A stretch of 52,322 nucleotides of DNA from contig CAZILN010000185.1 of NCBI GenBank assembly GCA_964540005.1, forward strand, positions 1 through 52,322. The letters run 5' to 3'. This document shows, in pieces, positions 34,232-43,116 of this stretch. Source of the DNA: CAZILN01 sp964540005 (lineage in GTDB: Bacteria > Bacteroidota > Bacteroidia > Bacteroidales > SM23-62). Numbering within the stretch: position 1 is the stretch's first letter; every line of letters starts with the position of its first letter. Position numbers and translations under genes: made by a program. The notes under the pieces are model-generated. The model had not been told where the DNA came from and did no database searches. It was given only the letters and a program-made list of their open reading frames with translations.

Positions 34232-34951
34232 ATGAACGGATTTACATATACTGATATTTTTGACACCAAAGGCATTGAATACCTGATAATAATAGGGTTC
34301 CTGCTGTTGATCATTCCCGTATGGATACTGATAAACAGGCCCCTGAACCTGGGAATGAAAGTCAGGGAGGCGCTGGGGACACTGACAGATCGTATACTGC
34401 GCATCCCCCAGGGATTGTTCTACAGTAAAAATCATACCTGGACCTACCTGGAGAAATCGGGACTGGCAAGGGTGGGGATAAATGATCTCCTGCAGCATAT
34501 TACAGGCAGGATAGAACTGAACGATCTGCATGTTCCGGGGGAAAGGATAAATAAGGGCGATGTAATTGCACGGATCATACAGGATGGTAAGCACCTGGAC
34601 ATAACTTCTCCCATTTCCGGGGAGATACAGAAAGTTCATACCTCATTGGAACAGGATTCTGGCACCATCAATAAGGACCCATATGGTGAAGGCTGGATAT
34701 ATAAGATCAAACCGCATAGGTGGCTTGACGACACCTTTAGCTGTTACCTGGCTGGAGAAGCTACCGAATGGCTGAATAAGGAACTGAGAAGGTTTAAGGA
34801 TTTCCTGCTTGAAGCAATTAACCGTGATGCACCGGAATCATCTGCGGTAATAATGCAGGAAGGGGGAGAAATGTCCGATAATCCGCTTTCAGGAATGAGT
34901 AAGACAATCTGGAATGACTTCCAGAAAATGTTCCTCGACACAATAGACTGA
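34232..34951 (+). CDS. Membrane-anchored GcvH-like protein
   Basis: Protein of 239 residues. One N-terminal membrane helix (YLIIIGFLLLIIPVWILI) is followed by a cytosolic GcvH-like domain with SKNHTWTYLEKSGLARVGI, HITGRIELNDLHVPG, SPISGEIQKVH and DPYGEGWIYKIKP, all typical of H protein. The lipoyl site again has Gly where Lys is expected, with the Lys one place on (QDGKHLD). The C-terminal tail (WLNKELRRFKDFLLE and IMQEGGEMSD) matches the tail of the binding-protein fusion upstream, so both are one family. It begins 20 bp after the HybB-like gene. Confidence 0.87.
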   Translation: MNGFTYTDIFDTKGIEYLIIIGFLLLIIPVWILINRPLNLGMKVREALGTLTDRILRIPQGLFYSKNHTWTYLEKSGLARVGINDLLQHITGRIELNDLHVPGERINKGDVIARIIQDGKHLDITSPISGEIQKVHTSLEQDSGTINKDPYGEGWIYKIKPHRWLDDTFSCYLAGEATEWLNKELRRFKDFLLEAINRDAPESSAVIMQEGGEMSDNPLSGMSKTIWNDFQKMFLDTID

Positions 34952-35046
34952 AAAGTGTCAGTTAAAGAGATATAGATACAATCAATTTATGTAAATTTTA
35001 AAGATAATTTGAATCCCGGTCGACCCTGATATAAAATGACGCAAAC

Positions 35047-36717
35047 ATGATCGGTCCTGTTTATAGCTTTTTTAAAAAAACACTGGAAAGGAAACCGATA
35101 AGAAATTTCGTAAGATTCAGATCTTCGATCTATGGACGGGTCGTGCTTATCAGTGCCGGTTCGCTTATTGTCCTCTTTGTTCTCTTCAACATTGTTTTCA
35201 GGTCAGTTTATGTCGAATTTTTCAACAGGACAATTCGCCAGAACGGTGATCACATCAGCTCAATCGTCGAGGGAGCTTTGTACTATTCCATGCTGGAGAA
35301 TGACAGGGGGATGCTCCAGCGGACACTCGATATTATCAGTACCATGTCGGATATCGACGAGGTGAATATGTATGATGACATCAATAATCTTGCTTATACA
35401 ACCGCCCCTGCAGAGCTGGAAAACCGGGGAAATCCGAACTGCAATGAATGCCATGAAGATCTCGGAGCCATGTTCTCTTACAGGGAAAATGCATACAGGA
35501 TTGCTGATAATATACCCGAATGCGGGATCTACCAGAATACAAATAAAAGCAGGCATTTACTGATCAGGACGCCAATCCTTAATGAACCATCCTGTTATAC
35601 GGCAGCATGCCATGCACACTCAGAAAGTGATGTAGTACTTGGTTCTCTTTTGATCAACCTTCCGCTTGTGGATCTGGATGCATTCGTTGATGAATCATCG
35701 ACAAATTTTCTTTTCCTGGCTACCTTAATAACCATATTTCTCGTTACATTCCTAATCGTGTTTACCAGGAAAAGGATAAAGGATCCGCTCAATTCAATTA
35801 TTGAAGCCAGCGAAGCCGTATCCAACGGAGATAATAACATAAGGCTGGATATAAAACCCGGACTTCTTGATGATATGAGAAAGGTTTCACTTGCCTTCAA
35901 TAATATGCTTGATAATATTGATTCGGCAACTAAAGAATTACAAAACTGGTCACAACAGCTCGAATATAAGGTACAGAAAAAAACAGAGGAATTATCGGAA
36001 GCCCAGAACGAACTGATACATGTGGAAAGAATTGCATCCCTGGGTAAGCTCTCATCCTCAGTCGCACATGAGATCAATAACCCCCTGTCAGGGATCCTGG
36101 TGTATACTAAGTTGATACACAAACAATTAAGTAGTCCTGAATTCTATCATTCAAAAAAAGAATCCATCCTTAAAAACCTGACTTTAATTGAAACTGAAAC
36201 CAAACGCTGCGGCGACATAGTGAAGGGCTTACTTGATTTTTCGAGACAGGACAGGGATGATTTTGAGGTGTCACACCTTCATCAGCTCCTTGATGAAACA
36301 TACAATCTGATGACCCATTCCATCAAGATCGCAGACATCCGTTTTACCACCGATTATAATGCGGTCTCTGACATGGTTTTCTGCAGTCCGAACCAGGTGA
36401 AACAGGCTTGTATCGCACTGCTGGTGAATGCCTCGGAAGCCATACAGGAGCATGGTGAAATTAATATTAAAACATACAATCCGGATACGGATCACATAAG
36501 GGTTGATTTTTCAGATAACGGATCGGGGATCGCTCAGCAGGATCTGCCTCATATTTTCGAACCCTTTTTCTCAACCAAGCGTGAAGCGAGGGGTATCGGG
36601 CTGGGACTTTCCATCGTTCATGGGATTGTTGAAAATCATAAAGGCCGTATCGAAGTGGACTCAGAGCCGGGTGCAGGTACCACAGTCACAATAATTTTTC
36701 CTTTATCGGAAAATTAA
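35047..36717 (+). CDS. Sensor histidine kinase with periplasmic c-type heme motifs
   Basis: Histidine kinase of 556 residues. Two membrane helices (about 31-51 and 221-240) bracket a periplasmic domain with a CXXCH heme-c motif, CNECH at 132-136, and a second CX4CH motif, CYTAACH at 183-189, plus Cys159. A HAMP-like region and coiled coil follow, then the HisKA domain with His341 in SVAHEINNPLSG, and an ATPase domain with DNGSGI, FFSTK and GIGLGLSIVHGI. It is separated by only 10 bp from its NtrC-type partner. It probably senses redox state, a gas or a small redox-active ligand in the periplasm and acts on the sigma-54 promoter upstream; the ligand is inference. Confidence 0.93.
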   Translation: MIGPVYSFFKKTLERKPIRNFVRFRSSIYGRVVLISAGSLIVLFVLFNIVFRSVYVEFFNRTIRQNGDHISSIVEGALYYSMLENDRGMLQRTLDIISTMSDIDEVNMYDDINNLAYTTAPAELENRGNPNCNECHEDLGAMFSYRENAYRIADNIPECGIYQNTNKSRHLLIRTPILNEPSCYTAACHAHSESDVVLGSLLINLPLVDLDAFVDESSTNFLFLATLITIFLVTFLIVFTRKRIKDPLNSIIEASEAVSNGDNNIRLDIKPGLLDDMRKVSLAFNNMLDNIDSATKELQNWSQQLEYKVQKKTEELSEAQNELIHVERIASLGKLSSSVAHEINNPLSGILVYTKLIHKQLSSPEFYHSKKESILKNLTLIETETKRCGDIVKGLLDFSRQDRDDFEVSHLHQLLDETYNLMTHSIKIADIRFTTDYNAVSDMVFCSPNQVKQACIALLVNASEAIQEHGEINIKTYNPDTDHIRVDFSDNGSGIAQQDLPHIFEPFFSTKREARGIGLGLSIVHGIVENHKGRIEVDSEPGAGTTVTIIFPLSEN

Positions 36718-36727
36718 GAAATATATA

Positions 36728-38065
36728 ATGAATGAAAAAGTTACCATTTTAATCGTGGATGATGAGGAGTCAGTCAGGGATTCACTATACGACTGGTTCA
36801 TTGATGATGGATATTATGTTGAAACCGCTGAAGATGCGAAGAAAGCCCTCTCCATCCTTGATGAGAAGGAATTTGATATTGTACTGGCCGACATTAAAAT
36901 GCCGGGGATGGATGGTATGGAATTGCATAAACGTATCAAAACAATGTCCAGGGAACCCATCTTCATAATCATGACAGCCTTTGCTTCGGTTGATACGGCG
37001 GTCCAGGCCCTGAAAAACGGAGCATTCGACTATGTCACCAAACCTTTCGACCCTGATGACCTGTCCCATCTGATCAGAAATGCGGCCACACAGGTGTCTT
37101 TAAGGGCTGAAAATGAAACCTTGAAGAAAAACATCACCTCTCTTGTCGATGTGGAAGATATCGTCGGGAAGAGTGAAGCCCTGAAGAATGTTCTCAAAGA
37201 AGTTGAAAGTGTTGCCCAGTCTAATTCTTCCATTATTATCTGTGGGGAAAGCGGTACCGGGAAAGAATTAATTGCCAGGGCCATTCATTCCAATTCATCA
37301 CGGAAATATTTCCCCATGGTCAGCGTTCATTGTGGTGCCCTGACTGAGAGCCTCCTTGAGAGTGAACTCTTCGGTCATGAAAAAGGTGCTTTTACCGGTG
37401 CTTCTTTTAACCGTAAAGGAAGGTTCGAAATGGCTGACGGCGGAACGATCTTCCTGGATGAGATCAGTACCATTACCTCCAAAATGCAAATAGAATTGCT
37501 CAGGGTCCTGGAATCCAAGACATTTGTCAGGGTTGGGGGAAACAAGGAAATGACCTCTGATTTCCGGGTTATCTGTGCCACCAACAGGGACCTGAAGAGC
37601 ATGGTAAACAGCGGTACCTTCCGTAAAGATCTCTACTACAGGTTGAATGTGGTAACCATCAGGATCCCTCCGCTGCGGGACAGGGTTGAGGATATTCCAT
37701 TGCTGGCGGATCACTTTATCAGGAAGTATTGTACATCGATGAGCCGGGACCTGATATCAATTGAACCGGCGGCCCTCAGGCACCTGGAAGAACTGGAATT
37801 CCCCGGTAATGTTCGTGAACTGGAGAACATGATCGAACGGGCCATCGTAATAGGAAACGGGAAGGAGATCAGGTTAAAAGACCTTCCTATGGGTAAGGAG
37901 GTCATAAGCAGTTCCATTGAAAGCCTGGAAGATCTTGAAAAGAAGCATATCCTGAAGATACTGGACAAATATTCATGGAATATTTCGCGTACTGCCAAGG
38001 CCTTGCATGTCGACAGGGCTACTCTCTATAACAAGATCAAGAAATATAAACTGGAGCAGGAGTGA
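36728..38065 (+). CDS. NtrC-type sigma-54-dependent response regulator
   Basis: Response regulator of 445 residues. The receiver domain has Asp55 in IVLADIKMP and Lys105 in YVTKPF. The AAA+ domain (about 145-375) has Walker A GESGTGKE (173-180), the sigma-54 contact loop GAFTGA (220-225) and Walker B GGTIFLDEI. A Fis-type helix-turn-helix is at the end (NISRTAKALHVDRATLYNKI). All parts needed for sigma-54 activation are intact. With the kinase it should control the promoter at 30305 and possibly others outside the window. Confidence 0.95.
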   Translation: MNEKVTILIVDDEESVRDSLYDWFIDDGYYVETAEDAKKALSILDEKEFDIVLADIKMPGMDGMELHKRIKTMSREPIFIIMTAFASVDTAVQALKNGAFDYVTKPFDPDDLSHLIRNAATQVSLRAENETLKKNITSLVDVEDIVGKSEALKNVLKEVESVAQSNSSIIICGESGTGKELIARAIHSNSSRKYFPMVSVHCGALTESLLESELFGHEKGAFTGASFNRKGRFEMADGGTIFLDEISTITSKMQIELLRVLESKTFVRVGGNKEMTSDFRVICATNRDLKSMVNSGTFRKDLYYRLNVVTIRIPPLRDRVEDIPLLADHFIRKYCTSMSRDLISIEPAALRHLEELEFPGNVRELENMIERAIVIGNGKEIRLKDLPMGKEVISSSIESLEDLEKKHILKILDKYSWNISRTAKALHVDRATLYNKIKKYKLEQE

Positions 38066-38070
38066 TTTGA

Positions 38071-38607
38071 TTGGATAAACAGAAAATTATATTAATAGCC
38101 TGCGGTCATTTTGAGAAAAACCAGACAGGCGGGATAGAAGAAAAAATAGAGCAAAGCTTTCATTATCCTGTGGAGCTGATAGAATGCAATCTTGATATCA
38201 GTCGTTTCTATAATCCGGGCCGCCGGCAGTATAATGCCAATGAATTAATGGCTGTTGTGTCAAACTCTTACCTTCCCGGTTCATTAAAAATAATGGGATT
38301 GTTCAGGGTGGACCTGTATATACCCATCCTGACCTATATCTTCGGCCAGGCTCAATTAAAGGGTCAGACCGGGATCGCTTCTCTTTACCGCCTCAGAAAC
38401 GAACTGTACGGCCTCGAACCGGACCACAGCCTGCTGAGCGAACGATTCACCAAGGTCATCATTCATGAACTGGGACATATGTTTGGCCTGATCCATTGCA
38501 ATTACCCGGTCTGCGTCATGCGCTCCAGCACTTATGTTGAGGACTTGGATCAGAAAGAGATCCATTTCTGCCACAGCTGCCAGGCAGAGCTTAGCCGCCT
38601 TCAATAA
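38071..38607 (+). CDS. Archaemetzincin family zinc metalloprotease
   Basis: Protein of 178 residues. The zinc site is HELGHMFGLIHC (132-143), matching HEXXHXXGXXHC, followed by Cys148, the C-x-Met turn (CVM, 148-150) and CHSC (167-170), the complete archaemetzincin signature with a second zinc knuckle. There is no signal peptide, so it acts in the cytosol. The start codon is TTG at 38071, 5 bp after the response regulator; no ATG is available in frame near it. It is the last gene of the two-component operon. Substrates of bacterial archaemetzincins are unknown. Confidence 0.92.
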   Translation: MDKQKIILIACGHFEKNQTGGIEEKIEQSFHYPVELIECNLDISRFYNPGRRQYNANELMAVVSNSYLPGSLKIMGLFRVDLYIPILTYIFGQAQLKGQTGIASLYRLRNELYGLEPDHSLLSERFTKVIIHELGHMFGLIHCNYPVCVMRSSTYVEDLDQKEIHFCHSCQAELSRLQ

Positions 38608-38689
38608 CTATTTCTGTGCGCCTTTGAAATAAATATTTTATTATAATTTTAGACTCCTACCGGAATACTTATCTCATGAATATTTTTTA

Positions 38690-39247
38690 ATGTCCTATAC
38701 TGATAATGAAATAATTGAAAAACTCAGGCAGGGTGATCAGAAGGTTTTAAAACATCTATTTGATGTTTATTTCAGGGACCTGTTGATCTGTTCATTAAAA
38801 TATGTAATAAACAGTGACATCGCAGAGGAGATCGTGCAGGATGTTTTTATTCAGATCTGGAAGAACCGGAAGGTAATTCAGATCAAAAAATCCCTTTCTT
38901 CCTATCTTTTTACTTCAGTTAAGAACAGATCATTAAATCATATTAAGAGCAAGCATGCACGGATGCAATTCGTCGAACTGGGATCCGCAGAAATTAAAAT
39001 ATCAGCCGGTCCGGCCGATGAAACTTTAATTAGCGGGGAAATGAAAGCATCCATACAGGAAGCGATAAATACCCTTCCTCCCAAATGCAGGATCATATTT
39101 AACCTGTCCAGAAACGCAGAAATGTCCACAGCTGAGATTGCCGGCGAACTGAATATATCTGTAAAGACCGTTCATGCACAGATTGGGATAGCTCTGAAAA
39201 AAATCAGGGAACATCTTAAGGATCAGTGGGATAATATACTTTCCTGA
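38690..39247 (+). CDS. ECF sigma factor (Bacteroidota FecI-like)
   Basis: Sigma-70 family factor of 185 residues with region 2 (LFDVYFRDLLICSLKYV, then AEEIVQDVFIQIWKN) and region 4 (ISVKTVHAQIGIALKKIREHL). The linker length and the pairing with a FecR gene 104 bp downstream identify it as the sigma factor of a cell-surface signalling system. It probably directs transcription of the TonB receptor operon that follows. Confidence 0.95.
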   Translation: MSYTDNEIIEKLRQGDQKVLKHLFDVYFRDLLICSLKYVINSDIAEEIVQDVFIQIWKNRKVIQIKKSLSSYLFTSVKNRSLNHIKSKHARMQFVELGSAEIKISAGPADETLISGEMKASIQEAINTLPPKCRIIFNLSRNAEMSTAEIAGELNISVKTVHAQIGIALKKIREHLKDQWDNILS

Positions 39248-39351
39248 ATACTGCGAACCCGGTTAATTTTCATTTTTCCCCGGAATCTTTTTAAGCATCT
39301 GCCTGATAATCTTGTCTTATATACAGACAGGGATCAATAAATCTATTTGTC

Positions 39352-40344
39352 ATGAATGATGAACACATTATTGCTTATCTCAGGAATGAGCTAAGCACCG
39401 AAAAGAGGAAAGAGGTCGAAAACTGGGCAGCCTCCTCGAAAGATAACAAACGGTATTTTAACAGGATAAAATTTCTCTGGGAACATTCTGTCAGTGATTT
39501 TAAGAACGCGGCCATCAGGCCGGAACTGGTATGGAACAGGATTGAATATGCTGTCAACCAGGAACGTTCCGTGCGGAGCAGAACCTTTTCTGTGGTATAC
39601 AGAAACTTCAGCAGAATAGCAGCCATAGCGATCATTGCGTTTGGCATCGGATTTCTGACTATCAGGACAGTCCGTCAAAACCAGATACCGGAATCTGAAT
39701 GGATCCTTGCTCATGCTGCAACAGGATCCAACGAAATAATATTGCCCGATAAAAGCCGGGTATGGCTGAACGCCGGTTCCGGGATTTCCTATCCTGAAAA
39801 GTTCAGGGGAAGACTGCGTGAAGTGAAAATTGAAGGTGAAGCCTACTTCGAAGTTACCAGGAAAAGAAGCAAACCATTTGTAATCCAGGCAGGCAGCTCA
39901 GGCATCAGGGTTCTGGGTACAAGCTTCAATGTGAACCACAAGCATAATGCAGAAAAGATTATCGTAACGGTACTTACAGGACGCATCGCTTTCTTTGAAT
40001 CTGAAAAACCAGAAAACAGAATCAAACTTGATGCGGGAGAACAGGGTGTGTACAATACGCTGAATGCGGAGCTGAATAAACAGGTAAATACCGATGATAA
40101 TTTCCTGTCCTGGAAAACAGGTATCCTCATTTTTGACAATACTTCACTGGAGGATGTATGCCGGGATCTGTCTCTTCATTACATGCTGACAATAGTTCCA
40201 TCCAATGCAGATATTCTTAAAGCAAAAAGCCTTTCGGCTACTTTTGATAATAAGACTGTTGAAGAGGTATTAAACATTCTGTCCATCACCCTCGATATAT
40301 CCTATAAAACAGATGATGAAATTATTACTCTTTTCCCTGAATAA
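39352..40344 (+). CDS. FecR-type anti-sigma factor
   Basis: Anti-sigma factor of 330 residues. The cytosolic N-terminal part (about 1-80) is followed by one membrane helix (IAAIAIIAFGIGFLTI), a periplasmic FecR domain (LPDKSRVWLNAGSGISYPEKF, EGEAYFEVTRK, VLGTSFNV) and a C-terminal DUF4974 domain (NTSLEDVCRDLSLHY). The last domain is expected to touch the STN domain of the receptor encoded next. Its stop lies 31 bp before the receptor ATG. Confidence 0.95.
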   Translation: MNDEHIIAYLRNELSTEKRKEVENWAASSKDNKRYFNRIKFLWEHSVSDFKNAAIRPELVWNRIEYAVNQERSVRSRTFSVVYRNFSRIAAIAIIAFGIGFLTIRTVRQNQIPESEWILAHAATGSNEIILPDKSRVWLNAGSGISYPEKFRGRLREVKIEGEAYFEVTRKRSKPFVIQAGSSGIRVLGTSFNVNHKHNAEKIIVTVLTGRIAFFESEKPENRIKLDAGEQGVYNTLNAELNKQVNTDDNFLSWKTGILIFDNTSLEDVCRDLSLHYMLTIVPSNADILKAKSLSATFDNKTVEEVLNILSITLDISYKTDDEIITLFPE

Positions 40345-40375
40345 GCGGCAAGGGTATCAATATGAGAAATCCATC

Positions 40376-43081
40376 ATGAATCTCAATTCAAATATCCGTA
40401 AAGCAATGGCGGCAAATCCGGTACACGTAAAGAAATATCTGAGCCTTCCCGGCATCCTTCCGGCTGTGCTTGTAGGCCTTCTTATGATATGTCAGAACAT
40501 CTCCGGACAAACCACCGGAAGTATGCTCAACTCCGAGATCAGCCTCGAAGTGAGCCGGGGTACTGTACATGATATTATAACTGAACTGTCTGAGAACCAT
40601 CAGGTTCAATTTTCCTATGATCCGGGTATCATTCCCATGGAGAAACTGTGTACATTATCCGCCTCTATACTGACCCTGGCTCAGATACTGGACCAGGTCT
40701 TCTTGAATACCAGGATTAAATATACGGCATATAATAGTGTGATAATTTTATCGAAACGAAAGGAGTTTATTGTAAGTGGCTTTATTGAGAATAAGATAAG
40801 CGGAGAGAGACTTATCGGGGCAACCATTTTTGAACACAGTTCACATACAGGTACAGTTTCCAATAATTACGGTTTTTTCAGCATGACGGTCCTGGAAGGA
40901 GATATAATCCTGAATGCCTCATTCGTAGGGTACAAAACAGCCAATCACAGAATTGAACTCACAAAAGATACCTCGCTGGTAATCGGGCTGGAACCGGGGA
41001 TGGAAATTGAGGAAGTCTCTGTGTCTGCCCGGATGAAAAGGGAAGAGCTGACCTCATCCGAGATCAGTGTGGAGAAAATTGCTGTACAATCCTTAAAAAC
41101 AATACCGGTTCTCCTGGGTGAAGGAGATGTGCTTAAAATGATGCAGTACTTGCCGGGGATTCAGTTCGGCACAGAAACCTCATCGGGTCTTGTCGTAAGG
41201 GGAGGCAATCCGGAACAAAACCTGATACTCCTGGATGGGGCACCTGTGTACAACTCCAATCATGCCTTCGGCTTGTTTTCAGTATTTAATCCGGATGCCA
41301 TTAAAAACGTTTCATTGATCAAAGGAGGATTCCCGGCCCGATACGGAGGCAGGTTGTCATCTGTCATTGATGTGCGGATGAATGAAGGCAATATGAAAGA
41401 GTTCAGCGGAAATGCAACGATAGGAACAATAGCTTCAAAATTCAATATTGAGGGCCCCATCATCAAAGACAAATCTTCCTTTAATATTTCGGCCAGACGA
41501 ACCTATGTCGATTTGTTGTTACCAAAGAAGTTCAAGGAAGATGAAGATATTCCGATGTTCTCATTTTATGATCTCAATGCTAAGTTAAACTATAAACTAT
41601 CCCGGAAGGACAGGCTTTTTTTAAGTTTTTATGCAGGACATGACCGGTTTACTGAAGAGGAAAGCTATACCAGTGATGACGGAAATTTCTTTGAATTCGA
41701 TAATAACCAGGCCAACTGGGGAAATAAGACTTTACTGACAAGGTGGAATCACCTGTTCAGCAATAAACTGTTCAGCAACCTCTCGCTGGTGTACACCAAG
41801 TATGAAGTACGAATTGATGTGGAGGATGATGAGAAGGAATTCGATGATTATTACTATTCGGCAGTTATTTATAATTCAGGGATACAAGATCTGTCGGTAT
41901 TATATGATGTTGACTATTATCCTCATGCAAAACATAAAATCAAATTTGGCTCCAATTATATATACCATACATTCAATCCGGGAGTTTTACGGAAAGTTTC
42001 ACAGGATTATTATTTCCTTGACGGAGAAAAATACTACACTGCTTCAGGAAACGTAGATGAAATCAACCGGAACCCACTCATTAATGCGAGTGAGTTCAGG
42101 GCTTTTATGGAAGATGATTTTATACTGGGCGAAAAATATTTTATTAACACCGGCCTGCATTATTCCGGATTCTATGTACATGATGTTTATTATTCCTCCC
42201 TGGAACCTCGAATATCAGCCACTCGTACACTTACGGACGATATTTCTGTAAAAGCGGCATACTCCAGGATGAAGCAATATCTCCACCTGCTGACCCACTC
42301 GGGTATGGGCCTACCTACGGATCTGTGGATGCCTGTGACTGCACGGGTTAAACCCCAGTATTCCAACCAGTATACTCTGGGAATGGTTTATCACATCAAT
42401 GAGTCTTATAAACTGAATGTTGAGACCTATTATAAATCATTGCACCAGATATATGCCTATAAAGAAGGTGTTGATTACCTGTCAGCAAATAACAGCTGGG
42501 AAAGCAATATCGCAATGGGTAATGGCAGGTCGTTCGGTACTGAGTTCATGATCAGGAAATCTTCCGGAAAACTGGATGGATGGATGTCCTACACCTGGTC
42601 AAAAACTGACCGGAAATTTGAGGAGCTGAACTATAGTAAGAGCTTCCCGTATAAATATGACCGTACGCACCAGCTAAATACGGTTTTAAAATATGCATTC
42701 AACGAGAAGTTCTCATTAAATGCTTCATGGATTTATGCCACTGGCATGGCTTATACTCTTTCAACCAGTAAATATACTTCCCTGCTTAACCTGTATAACT
42801 GGAATTCCCCGAACAGGCCGTCCGGATTCATAGATGCCATCGATAACAGGAATAATATCCGAATGCCGGATTACCATCGTCTGGACCTGGCTCTGTCATA
42901 TCATAAGGCAAAGCAGAAGGTATCCACAACCTGGTTGCTGTCGGTTTATAATGTCTATAACCGGTTTAATCCATACCTGAGTTACTGGGACGATGATATG
43001 GGCGATCTGGGTAAAAGAAAAGTCAAACAGGTGGCACTTTTTTCAGTTATACCGGCACTGAGTGTCAGGTTGGAGTTTTAG
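40376..43081 (+). CDS. TonB-dependent receptor with STN and carboxypeptidase-like domains
   Basis: Outer membrane receptor of 901 residues from the ATG at 40376. Order of domains: signal region (LPAVLVGLLMICQNISGQ), STN signalling domain (about 55-115), CarboxypepD_reg-like beta domain (VSGFIENKISGERLIGAT), plug (LPGIQFGTETSSGLVVRGGN, then LILLDGAPVYNSNHAFGLFS) and a 22-strand barrel ending in LSVRLEF. The STN domain fits regulation through FecR and the ECF sigma factor upstream. No SusD gene follows; instead there is a DUF4249 lipoprotein. The ligand is unknown. An ORF start at 40313 overlaps FecR and is not used. Confidence 0.95.
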   Translation: MNLNSNIRKAMAANPVHVKKYLSLPGILPAVLVGLLMICQNISGQTTGSMLNSEISLEVSRGTVHDIITELSENHQVQFSYDPGIIPMEKLCTLSASILTLAQILDQVFLNTRIKYTAYNSVIILSKRKEFIVSGFIENKISGERLIGATIFEHSSHTGTVSNNYGFFSMTVLEGDIILNASFVGYKTANHRIELTKDTSLVIGLEPGMEIEEVSVSARMKREELTSSEISVEKIAVQSLKTIPVLLGEGDVLKMMQYLPGIQFGTETSSGLVVRGGNPEQNLILLDGAPVYNSNHAFGLFSVFNPDAIKNVSLIKGGFPARYGGRLSSVIDVRMNEGNMKEFSGNATIGTIASKFNIEGPIIKDKSSFNISARRTYVDLLLPKKFKEDEDIPMFSFYDLNAKLNYKLSRKDRLFLSFYAGHDRFTEEESYTSDDGNFFEFDNNQANWGNKTLLTRWNHLFSNKLFSNLSLVYTKYEVRIDVEDDEKEFDDYYYSAVIYNSGIQDLSVLYDVDYYPHAKHKIKFGSNYIYHTFNPGVLRKVSQDYYFLDGEKYYTASGNVDEINRNPLINASEFRAFMEDDFILGEKYFINTGLHYSGFYVHDVYYSSLEPRISATRTLTDDISVKAAYSRMKQYLHLLTHSGMGLPTDLWMPVTARVKPQYSNQYTLGMVYHINESYKLNVETYYKSLHQIYAYKEGVDYLSANNSWESNIAMGNGRSFGTEFMIRKSSGKLDGWMSYTWSKTDRKFEELNYSKSFPYKYDRTHQLNTVLKYAFNEKFSLNASWIYATGMAYTLSTSKYTSLLNLYNWNSPNRPSGFIDAIDNRNNIRMPDYHRLDLALSYHKAKQKVSTTWLLSVYNVYNRFNPYLSYWDDDMGDLGKRKVKQVALFSVIPALSVRLEF

Positions 43082-43116
43082 AATGATATTTTAAGAACAT
43101 ATCAATTAAAATAAGA

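Noticed and set aside
22102..34951. Phage, plasmid or integrative element
   Set aside because: No integrase, transposase, replication or conjugation gene and no flanking direct repeats were seen; only a relic and short palindromic elements.
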